From NCBI GenBank assembly GCA_003021915.1, contig PXOY01000032.1:1-10515 (forward strand): a DNA stretch of 10,515 nucleotides, in the 5' to 3' direction. Every line of letters starts with the position of its first letter. Position 1 is the first letter of the stretch. This DNA is from Parcubacteria group bacterium SW_4_49_11. GTDB taxonomy: Bacteria > Patescibacteriota > Minisyncoccia > SW-4-49-11. A program made the translations under genes and the position numbers. This document shows positions 5,211 to 10,515 of the stretch, piece after piece. The notes below the pieces were generated by a model. The model worked only from the letters and a program-made list of their open reading frames with translations, had not been told where the DNA came from and did no database searches.

Positions 5211-5392
5211 AAGAAACCCAAGGTTTCTTCAGTGCCCGGGGAAACGTTCAACGCCAGAAAAAGAAGAGCTATTGGCAGTCCCCTGGAAATAGGAAGCCGT
5301 CAGGCTTCCGTAAAAACCGGAGGTTTTTAAGTGACCGTGGTAATTCGAAGTGCGCGTGGTAATACGAAAGTTGACAGAAACCGTGTTTCTTG
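5211..5392. repeat. Array of short hairpins and tandem repeats before rplI
   Basis: Four compact hairpins follow one another: AAGAAACC/GGTTTCTT (5211-5229), GGAAGCC/GGCTTCC (5292-5309), TAAAAACC/GGTTTTTA (5311-5329) and AGAAAC/GTTTCT (5376-5390), all with 3-4 base loops. A 19-base tandem repeat lies at 5331-5349 and 5350-5368 (16 of 19 identical). An AGTGnnCGnGG motif occurs three times, at 5231, 5330 and 5349. It looks like a degenerated set of duplicated units. None is followed by a proper T-run on the plus strand. Confidence 0.55.
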
Positions 5393-5399
5393 CGAGAAT
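5371..5399 (+). promoter_or_regulatory. Probable promoter for rplI-pyrG
   Basis: A perfect -35 box TTGACA (5371-5376) lies 17 bases from GAGAAT (5394-5399), which matches the -10 consensus at 4 of 6. The start would be near 5406, with a leader of about 29 bases. The AGAAAC/GTTTCT hairpin (5376-5390) sits in the spacer. Confidence 0.45.
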
Positions 5400-5434
5400 G
5401 ATAAGCAGTTTTTAGAGAGATTAAATGGGTATTT

Positions 5435-5875
5435 ATGCGGATTGTATTACTCGATAACGTCGTGAATGTAGGTAACAAAGGGGATATTGTGGAAGTGGCG
5501 GACGGCTATGCCCGAAATTATCTGATTCCTCAAGGGTTTGCCAACTACGCGAGTGAGTCCGCAGTGGAGCATGCCGAGGCGTTGAGGGCGCAGCGAGAGC
5601 AAGAACGAGCCGAGCGGCAACAGACACTCCGGAACATGGCGGAGAGCCTCCGCGGGTATGAGATGACATTCACGCGTTCGGCGGATGAGAACGGCCATCT
5701 CTACGGATCGATCCGTTCGCGTGACGTGACAGAAGCTTTGCAAGAGGAGGGATTCCCGGTCGAGGAAGACATGATTGAGATGAGTCCCATCGAACATACG
5801 GGCACGCATACAGCGAACGTAAAACTGGAAACAGACCAACTAGACATAACGCTTCATGTCCAAGGAGCGCAATAA
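5435..5875 (+). CDS. rplI: Large-subunit ribosomal protein bL9
   Basis: This 146-residue protein has the normal bL9 length and layout. The N-terminal rRNA-binding domain (1-45) is MRIVLLDNVVNVGNKGDIVEV followed by GYARNYLIPQGFA (24-36). Then comes a long charged helix (about 41-75), and a C-terminal domain with GHLYGSIRSRDVTEAL (87-102) and IEHTGTHTANVKL (119-131), the counterparts of the family's LFGSVT..DI and I...G.H.V.V.L motifs. It binds 23S rRNA at the base of the L1 stalk. Microgenomates-type CPR genomes are reported to lack bL9, so its presence argues mildly for another branch. The last 20 bases overlap pyrG. The usual rpsF-ssb-rpsR neighbours are absent. Only a weak AGAGAG lies upstream of the ATG. 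Confidence 0.95.
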   Translation: MRIVLLDNVVNVGNKGDIVEVADGYARNYLIPQGFANYASESAVEHAEALRAQREQERAERQQTLRNMAESLRGYEMTFTRSADENGHLYGSIRSRDVTEALQEEGFPVEEDMIEMSPIEHTGTHTANVKLETDQLDITLHVQGAQ

Positions 5876-7526
5876 ACGACGCCAAACGCGACGTTCAAAG
5901 ACAAATTCTCCCAAATACATTTTTGTGGTGGGCGGAGTCATGTCCGGCCTCGGCAAAGGTATCGCCACCTCGTCGTTAGGGCTGTTATTACAACAGCGGG
6001 GTTATACCGTAACCATCATTAAAATAGACCCCTATGTCAACGTGGATGCCGGGACCATGAATCCCGTAGAGCACGGAGAAGTGTTTGTACTTGATAGTGG
6101 TCTGGAGTGTGATCAGGATATGGGCAATTACGAGCGCTTTTTGAATCAAAGCCTCCCGTCCATTAACTACATGACCACGGGCATGGTGTATCAGACGGTG
6201 ATTGAACGGGAACGACAGATGGGGTACAAAGGTCAGTGCGTGCAGGTTGTGCCGGATATTCCGAACGAAGTCATCGGACGTATCAAACGCGCTCAATCTG
6301 AAAACGAGGCGCGTATTACCTTGATAGAAGTTGGCGGTACAGTCGGGGAGTATGAGAACCTTCTGTATTTGGAAGCGGCCCGTATGATGCGGCTGGAAGC
6401 GCCGACAGATACGATGATCATGCTCACCAGTTATTTGCCGGTCCCGTCGATGCTCGGAGAAATGAAAACCAAACCCACGCAACACGCCTCACGCACATTG
6501 AATGGATCTGGCTTGCAGGCTGATTTTATTATTGGCCGGTCGGAAAAGCCGCTTGACGAAGTGCGGAAATCGAAGTTGGCCACCCTTTGCAATGTGCAGC
6601 CTGATCGCGTCGTATCAGCGCCGGATAGTAGCAGTATTTACGAGGTGCCGTTGATTTTTGAGGAAGACAAACTTTCCGAACGCGTCCTCAATGCGCTGAG
6701 TCTTTCGTCCGGATCACAAGATTTAGCGGCGTGGAAGCGGTACGTAACCAACAGTAAGAAAGATAAACAGCAGGTGCGTTTGGGGATTGTCGGCAAGTAT
6801 TTCAATTCCGGAGATTATACGGTGGGAGATTCGTATATTTCGGTTATTGAAGCTATCAAACACGCCTGCGCGCGGCATAACGTTACGCCTCAGATCGAGT
6901 GGCTCAACAGCGAAGAATTTGAAGAGGAAGATGCCACCCTGATGGATCTGCAAATGTACGACGGAATTATTGTACCCGGTGGATTCGGCTCGCGCGGTAT
7001 TGAAGGAAAGCTCAAAGCGATTCAGATTATCAGGGAGCAGAAGATTCCGTACTTGGGGCTTTGTTATGGTATGCAGTTAGGTATTATCGAATTTGCGCGC
7101 CATGTAGTAGGAATGGCCAACGCTCATACCACGGAAGTTAATCCACGCACGAGTGACCCGGTGATTGATGTCATGCCCGAGCAGGAGCAGATCGTCAAAA
7201 AGGGACAACTCGGCGGCACCATGCGCTTAGGCGCGTATTCCTGTGATATTGCGTCGCGCACGCTCACGCGCAGGCTGTATCAGCAGGCGCATGTATCGGA
7301 ACGTCATCGGCATCGGTACGAAGTAAACAACGCCTATCGAACCCAACTCGAGGAGGCAGGGCTGGTCTTTCCGGGACATAACCCCGACTGGGATTTACTC
7401 GAAATCGTGGAAATTCCCGATCATCCGTTCTTTATTGGCACGCAGTTTCATCCGGAGTTTTTGTCGCGCCCGTTAAAACCCCACCCGATATTCAAGGGTT
7501 TTGTGCGAGCGGCGATGAATCGGTAG
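5856..7526 (+). CDS. pyrG: CTP synthase (glutamine-hydrolysing)
   Basis: PyrG aminates UTP to CTP using ATP and glutamine. The synthetase domain (about 20-290) has the P-loop GGVMSGLGKGI (26-36), HGEVFV (73-78), the Mg site Asp88 in CDQDMGNYERF, and IEVGGTVGEYE (157-167) with Glu158. The glutaminase domain (about 306-556) has PGGFGSRGIEG, the nucleophile Cys403 in LGLCYGMQ, GGTMRLGAY and the His532/Glu534 pair in TQFHPEF. All catalytic residues are intact and 556 residues is close to the usual 535-550. Two differences are visible: a basic N-terminal extension of about 19 residues (KERNKRRQTRRSK) compared with E. coli, and a loop about four residues longer after GKY (GKYFNSGDYTVGDSY, where GKYVELPDAY is usual). 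No nearer in-frame ATG precedes the P-loop domain, so this start, overlapping rplI by 20 bases, is preferred. The gene is convergent with folD, 17 bases apart. Confidence 0.97.
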   Translation: MSKERNKRRQTRRSKTNSPKYIFVVGGVMSGLGKGIATSSLGLLLQQRGYTVTIIKIDPYVNVDAGTMNPVEHGEVFVLDSGLECDQDMGNYERFLNQSLPSINYMTTGMVYQTVIERERQMGYKGQCVQVVPDIPNEVIGRIKRAQSENEARITLIEVGGTVGEYENLLYLEAARMMRLEAPTDTMIMLTSYLPVPSMLGEMKTKPTQHASRTLNGSGLQADFIIGRSEKPLDEVRKSKLATLCNVQPDRVVSAPDSSSIYEVPLIFEEDKLSERVLNALSLSSGSQDLAAWKRYVTNSKKDKQQVRLGIVGKYFNSGDYTVGDSYISVIEAIKHACARHNVTPQIEWLNSEEFEEEDATLMDLQMYDGIIVPGGFGSRGIEGKLKAIQIIREQKIPYLGLCYGMQLGIIEFARHVVGMANAHTTEVNPRTSDPVIDVMPEQEQIVKKGQLGGTMRLGAYSCDIASRTLTRRLYQQAHVSERHRHRYEVNNAYRTQLEEAGLVFPGHNPDWDLLEIVEIPDHPFFIGTQFHPEFLSRPLKPHPIFKGFVRAAMNR

Positions 7527-7543
7527 GCCTGTCTCGTCAGTCT

Positions 7544-8395
7544 TTAGGAGTTCGGCAGGGAGTTGAGCTTTGCGGCGCGAAATACATTGTGCGCAAGACA
7601 CGCAACCGTAACCGGTCCCACACCGCCCGGAACCGGGGAGAGCGCGCCGGCTTTGGATCGAACTTCCTCGGCGTCTACATCTCCCACCACACGGCCGTGA
7701 CTGTCATGACTGAACCCCACGTCAATCACCGTCGCACCTTCCTTGATATGATCTGCAGTGATGAGCCCGGCTTGGCCGGTGGCGGTAATGAGAAGATCCC
7801 CGTGTTGGGTGAACGGTTTGATATCCGGGGTGTCTTGGTGAACGGTTGTCACGCTTGCTCCGCGCGCAATCAAGATATGATAGAGCGGTTGATTCACGAG
7901 GAGTCCGGCGCCGACTAAGACCACGTGACGAGATTTTAGACTAACCTGGTAATATGCGAGAAGTTCGAGCACCGCTTGGACCGTCGCCGGTTTAAACTGA
8001 CTATGATTCTCGGCGTAGAACAAGCGCCCCAAATTACCGGCGGCTAAGCCATCTACGTCTTTATCCGTGGAAATCGTGTTAAGAAGTGTGGACGTGTTAT
8101 ACGCGCTCGGCACAGGTAATTGCAAAAGAATACCGTCAATATTCGTATCGGTGTTGTATGCCTTAATGGTCTCGATGACTTCTTTCTCATCGTCTTGTTC
8201 TGAAAAGCGGGTGACGCTGAGCTCACCCCCGAGGTTTTGTATAACGTGACGTTTGTGCGCGATATAGGATTCGGAGGCTCTGTTGTCCCCAACCATCAAG
8301 ACCCGGAGATGCGGCGTGATAGCAGAGGTTGCCCACTCGTTGTGGAGGCCGGTGAGGATCTGTTCCTGAACCGGTCGTCCGTACAGATAGGTCAT
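7544..8395 (-). CDS. folD: Methylenetetrahydrofolate dehydrogenase / methenyl-THF cyclohydrolase, divergent
   Basis: FolD oxidises 5,10-methylene-THF and hydrolyses the methenyl form to 10-formyl-THF. The 283 residues match the family. Kept features are SYIAHKRH (43-50) with Tyr44 and catalytic Lys48, LLQLPVP (90-96) with Gln92, DKDVDG (111-116), VIDVGF (223-228) and SPVPGGVGPVT (253-263). Changed features are PATV (136-139) for the normal PCTP, and VGAGLLVNQP (161-170) for GRSxxVGxP, so the Arg that usually helps to hold NADP is absent; divergent loops here occur in other Patescibacteria FolD proteins as far as I recall. The gene starts 10 bases after the glyA stop and is surely co-transcribed: SHMT supplies the methylene-THF that FolD uses. 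No Shine-Dalgarno is visible, so translation may depend on ribosomes coming from glyA. Cofactor preference (NAD versus NADP) is open. Confidence 0.92.
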   Translation of the reverse strand: MTYLYGRPVQEQILTGLHNEWATSAITPHLRVLMVGDNRASESYIAHKRHVIQNLGGELSVTRFSEQDDEKEVIETIKAYNTDTNIDGILLQLPVPSAYNTSTLLNTISTDKDVDGLAAGNLGRLFYAENHSQFKPATVQAVLELLAYYQVSLKSRHVVLVGAGLLVNQPLYHILIARGASVTTVHQDTPDIKPFTQHGDLLITATGQAGLITADHIKEGATVIDVGFSHDSHGRVVGDVDAEEVRSKAGALSPVPGGVGPVTVACLAHNVFRAAKLNSLPNS

Positions 8396-8405
8396 ACGCT
8401 TGTAC

Positions 8406-9623
8406 TTATTCGAGAAATTGCTGTGTCATCATCTTCACTTCCTCGCCGATTTGCTCTAAGCGGTGAGCGTCCTGGGGGTGGGTAGCTACGTCGCGCATGA
8501 GGCGAGCGATTTCGGGCATATCGTCTTCGGTCATCCCGAGGGTGGTAACCGCGGGTGTTCCGACGCGCAGACCGTTCGGATGTGCGGGCGAGGCGTCATC
8601 AAAGGGAATACTGTTTTTGTTGGTGGAGATATTCGCCTTCATGAGGGCTTCGCTGAGACGTGCTCCATCCACCTCGCTTTCTCGCAGATCGAGAAGTAAT
8701 AGGTGATTGTCCGAACCACCGGTGACAAGATTGAACCCTTCGGTGTGAAGAGCATCGGCCAAGGCATCGGTGTTTGCTCGGATCTGCTTGACGTAAGTAA
8801 GGAAGTCATCGGTTCGGGCCTGTTGTAAGGTGTAGCCGATACCCGCGATGTTATTCATATGCGGTCCGCCTTGCAGGCCGGGAAAGACAGTTTTATTGAT
8901 TCGTTTGGCAATCTCTTCGTCATGGGAGAGGATGAGCGCGCCGCGCGGCCCCCGAAGCATTTTGTGGGTGGTGGTAGTAATGACATCAGCGTGCGGAACC
9001 GGATTTTGATGGAGATCGCGTGCCACCAAACCGGAAATGTGAGACACATCGGCCACGTGATACGCTCCTACTTCCCGCGCGATTCGCCCAATGCGTTCAA
9101 AGTCCACTTCGCGAGGATACGCGCTAATCCCCGAAATAATGATTTGGGGTCGATGTTCGCGTGCTTGGCGCTCTAAATCCTCGTAGTCAATGTGAAGCGT
9201 CTCCGGATCAAGCCCATACGGCACGGACTGAAACCACTTACCGGTGAGACTGGCGTGATGGCCGTGGGTAAGATGCCCGCCCGCGTCCAGCGAGAGGCCC
9301 ATGATTGTGTCGCCGGGAGAGGCGAGCGCGCCATACACTGCCATATTCGCGGGGCTTCCGGAGTAGGCTTGCACGTTGGCGTACGGGACTTCAAAAAGTT
9401 CTTTGGCAAGCTCAATGGTCGCGGTTTCAATGCGGTCGATATAGGTTTGTCCCTCATAATATCGCTTGCCCGGATACCCTTCGCTGTATTTATTGGTAAG
9501 GGCTGATCCCAAAAGGTGCAACACTGCGTCCGGAGCGTAATTTTCCGAAGGGATAAGGCGCAAGGTTTGTTCTTGGCGTTCGTGTTCTTTGCGGGCCAGA
9601 TCAAGAAAATCAACATTGCTCAT
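8406..9623 (-). CDS. glyA: Serine hydroxymethyltransferase
   Basis: This PLP enzyme converts serine and THF to glycine and 5,10-methylene-THF. At 405 residues it is slightly shorter than the usual 415-420. Motifs are LIPSENYAP (23-31), NKYSEGYPGKRYYEGQTYID (44-63), the PLP-site SGSPANMAVY (88-97), GGHLTHGHH (115-123), ADVSHISGLV (191-200) with Asp192 and His195, and THKMLRGPRGAL (219-230) with the Schiff-base Lys221, followed by FPGLQGGPH. All expected catalytic residues are present. The SGSPAN form, in place of E. coli-like SGAQAN, and YYEGQ resemble the eukaryote/chlamydia-type branch of the family. It heads a two-gene minus-strand operon with folD. The start MSNVDFLDL gives the normal N-terminal helix; only a weak AAGATGA lies in front. 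No glycine or THF riboswitch fold is evident in the 118 bases upstream. Confidence 0.97.
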   Translation of the reverse strand: MSNVDFLDLARKEHERQEQTLRLIPSENYAPDAVLHLLGSALTNKYSEGYPGKRYYEGQTYIDRIETATIELAKELFEVPYANVQAYSGSPANMAVYGALASPGDTIMGLSLDAGGHLTHGHHASLTGKWFQSVPYGLDPETLHIDYEDLERQAREHRPQIIISGISAYPREVDFERIGRIAREVGAYHVADVSHISGLVARDLHQNPVPHADVITTTTHKMLRGPRGALILSHDEEIAKRINKTVFPGLQGGPHMNNIAGIGYTLQQARTDDFLTYVKQIRANTDALADALHTEGFNLVTGGSDNHLLLLDLRESEVDGARLSEALMKANISTNKNSIPFDDASPAHPNGLRVGTPAVTTLGMTEDDMPEIARLMRDVATHPQDAHRLEQIGEEVKMMTQQFLE

Positions 9624-9631
9624 ATACTGTC

Positions 9632-9661
9632 ATCTTAGCGGTTATACCCCACGTGCGTCAA
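9632..9661 (-). promoter_or_regulatory. Possible glyA-folD promoter
   Basis: On the minus strand TTGACG (bases 9661-9656) lies 18 bases from TAAGAT (bases 9637-9632), which would place transcription start within a few bases of the glyA ATG. A better -10 match, TATAAC (bases 9646-9641), and a perfect TTGACA (bases 9679-9674) are also present but not at workable spacing. The exact boxes are uncertain. Confidence 0.3.
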
Positions 9662-9708
9662 AAGTACACAGTCTGTCAATATTCCAAATTCGAAATTCGC
9701 ACATCATA

Positions 9709-9717
9709 TGCTACACT
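9709..9717 (+). promoter_or_regulatory. Extended -10 promoter for the 9742 gene
   Basis: TGCTACACT fits the extended -10 form TGnTATAAT with two changes; a weak TTCGAA lies 17 bases before the hexamer. Transcription would start near 9724, about 18 bases before the ATG. The tandem AAATTCG pair just upstream (9686-9699) is the only other visible structure in this divergent gap. Confidence 0.4.
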
Positions 9718-9741
9718 GAAAGAAACGAATCATCCTCTTCT

Positions 9742-10434
9742 ATGAAATATTCCATGGAGAATAAATTAGAAGGAAAATATCTGTATGCCAATTTGGCGTT
9801 GGCCCTTTTTATGGACTTTATCGTACAGATCTTTACTTTTGTGGGATATCTCAGTGGCGCGGGTTTTTTCATCGCGTTTTTTTTCGGAAAACTCATTCAA
9901 ATGGCTGTCATTTTCACCATGTTCCTGTTTCGTTACCTTCATACCGCAAACGAAGTGGAAAGATACGCCAAAGAAAAACAAGCTCAAATTAAAGCTCTTC
10001 GTCAGCAGGCTTCCGTCCTCGAGCGCGTGGTCGCGGGGATAGCCCGAAAGGGAGAACAACTAGATGTGTTCTTTCGCCAAAAGCTCGATAAAGTAAAAGG
10101 GATGTTCGCAAAAGCCGTGATGCGCATGATCATCAAAAACATTTTTGAGCTGATTCCTTTGCTCAATGTTGTTCCGCTTTATACCGTTTCGGCTATTTAT
10201 GATTTATGGGAACTTCGTCAGGAACGACAGAACTTTCAACCGGTAGAGGCGGAAATTGAAGCGCTCAAAGATCAGGTAAAGAATGGAGATAAAATTGCTC
10301 GTAAAGCGCGAAAGAGGGCCAGCGAACAAAAAGCCAACGCCAAACAAAAAGCCGAAGAGGCGGTTCAAAACCGAAAGAGTCGTCAAAAAGCAGTTGAGAA
10401 AGCATCTCAAACAATACAACCGCGATCAATATAG
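9742..10434 (+). CDS. Unrecognised membrane protein with coiled-coil tail
   Basis: I do not recognise a named family. The 230-residue protein has two long hydrophobic segments (about 14-46 and 48-65), a charged helical region likely to be coiled coil (68-125), a third hydrophobic stretch LIPLLNVVPLYTVSAIYDLW (137-156), then a very basic Ala/Lys/Gln-rich helix (161-225, with repeated KAR, KAN and KQKAE steps). The LIPxxNxxP-type hydrophobic hairpin is reminiscent of short segments at the end of other Patescibacteria proteins. The ATG at 9742 is chosen because the open frame further upstream (to 9589) overlaps the glyA coding start and an apparent promoter, and because the N-terminal helix starts properly here; the next Met (9754) is possible too. 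No Shine-Dalgarno is present. The basic tail suggests an interaction with nucleic acid or acidic partners at the membrane, which is speculation. Confidence 0.75.
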   Translation: MKYSMENKLEGKYLYANLALALFMDFIVQIFTFVGYLSGAGFFIAFFFGKLIQMAVIFTMFLFRYLHTANEVERYAKEKQAQIKALRQQASVLERVVAGIARKGEQLDVFFRQKLDKVKGMFAKAVMRMIIKNIFELIPLLNVVPLYTVSAIYDLWELRQERQNFQPVEAEIEALKDQVKNGDKIARKARKRASEQKANAKQKAEEAVQNRKSRQKAVEKASQTIQPRSI

Positions 10435-10470
10435 GGTAACGCGTGCTCTTCTCAGGGGGTGTATGTGATG

Positions 10471-10479
10471 TGTTATAAT
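10471..10479 (+). promoter_or_regulatory. Perfect extended -10 promoter for the gene at the right edge
   Basis: TGTTATAAT is an exact extended -10 element (TGn plus TATAAT). There is no -35 box. Transcription would start near 10486, only about two bases from the ATG at 10488. A 10-base perfect palindrome, ATACGCGTAT (10478-10487), overlaps the end of the -10 box and the start site and could serve as an operator. Confidence 0.6.
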
Positions 10480-10487
10480 ACGCGTAT

Positions 10488-10515
10488 ATGCGAATATCAA
10501 AACACAGATTGGTTC
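10488..10515 (+). CDS. Start of a gene, cut by the window edge
   Basis: Nine codons reading MRISKHRLV follow an excellent promoter, with almost no leader. The product cannot be told from so few residues. The basic start is unremarkable. Confidence 0.45.

Larger units (their letters stand above)
4919..5310. repeat. Composite intergenic repeat, element 2
   Basis: This is the second copy of the multi-module repeat, starting 4 bases past the stop of the GDYXXLXY gene. It has two GAAGCC units, the perfect 24-base block (4928-4951), a run of TAGTA/TAGCA steps (4952-4990), the perfect 20-base block (4991-5010), the hairpin core (5022-5070), an extra ACACGT/ACGTGT hairpin (5079-5098) absent from element 1, and the REP-like double hairpin (5110-5153). 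A GCAGTCCC...GGAAAATAGG motif at 5170-5192 recurs as GCAGTCCCctGGAAATAGG at 5275-5292. A possible inverted end is GGAAGCC-GTCA-GGCTTCC (5292-5309). An open stretch here from 5083 to 5292 has no protein-like character. Right border uncertain. Confidence 0.65.

Noticed and set aside
5083..5292. Open frame of 69 codons within element 2
   Set aside because: It runs through the palindromes and repeats, its residues mirror the repeat motifs, and it has no family resemblance.
7527..7543. Bidirectional terminator between pyrG and folD
   Set aside because: The 17-base gap has neither a stable stem nor T-runs.
9589..9741. Upstream extension of the 9742 gene by 51 codons
   Set aside because: It would overlap the start of glyA on the other strand and cover the divergent promoter region; the extra residues look like translated non-coding DNA.
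9624..9741. Glycine or THF riboswitch before glyA
   Set aside because: The putative promoter leaves practically no leader and no aptamer-like pairing is visible.

Overview
The window reads like a chromosomal segment of a Patescibacteria (Candidate Phyla Radiation) bacterium, most likely of the Parcubacteria type. The reasons are compact gene spacing, small divergent housekeeping proteins, start codons almost without Shine-Dalgarno sequences, an SHMT with SGSPAN-type signatures, a FolD with a rewritten nucleotide-binding loop, a CTP synthase with a longer loop after GKY, and GC-rich/AT-rich composite repeats between genes. TGA is used as an ordinary stop (ends at 2250 and 4322), so the Gracilibacteria/SR1 code does not apply. 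The lineage is an inference from protein style, not from a phylogenetic marker search.

Layout. Bases 2-1003: the end of an rmlD gene (dTDP-rhamnose synthesis) followed 12 bases later by ribH (lumazine synthase). Bases 1004-1323: a composite repeat (element 1) between the convergent ribH and rpmB genes. Bases 1324-1527 (minus): ribosomal protein bL28 with four cysteines. Bases 1615-2250: a site-2-protease-like M50 metalloprotease behind a good sigma70-type promoter. Bases 2251-2502: a short gap with a long imperfect inverted repeat and an extended -10 promoter. Bases 2503-4915: a tightly packed three-gene membrane operon (DUF2157-like, a polytopic protein with about 11 membrane spans, and a GDYXXLXY-domain protein). 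Bases 4916-5434: a second composite repeat (element 2), related to element 1, followed by a run of short hairpins. Bases 5435-7526: rplI (bL9) overlapping pyrG (CTP synthase). Bases 7544-9623 (minus): glyA then folD, a one-carbon pair, convergent to pyrG. Bases 9742-10434: an unrecognised membrane/coiled-coil protein. From 10488: the first codons of another gene, immediately behind a perfect extended -10 promoter.

How the genes fit together. glyA and folD make and interconvert one-carbon folates and sit 10 bases apart, so they are surely one transcript. rplI and pyrG overlap by 20 bases and are also co-transcribed. The DUF2157/GDYXXLXY set is a known but functionally uncharacterised association, here with the DUF2157 part apparently divided between two genes. 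No mobile-element transposase, CRISPR array, tRNA or rRNA is seen. The most unusual material is in the intergenic DNA: two copies of a multi-module repeat that share perfect 24- and 20-base blocks, a conserved hairpin core with changes that keep pairing, and a REP-like double hairpin built on CCTCC/GGAGG.
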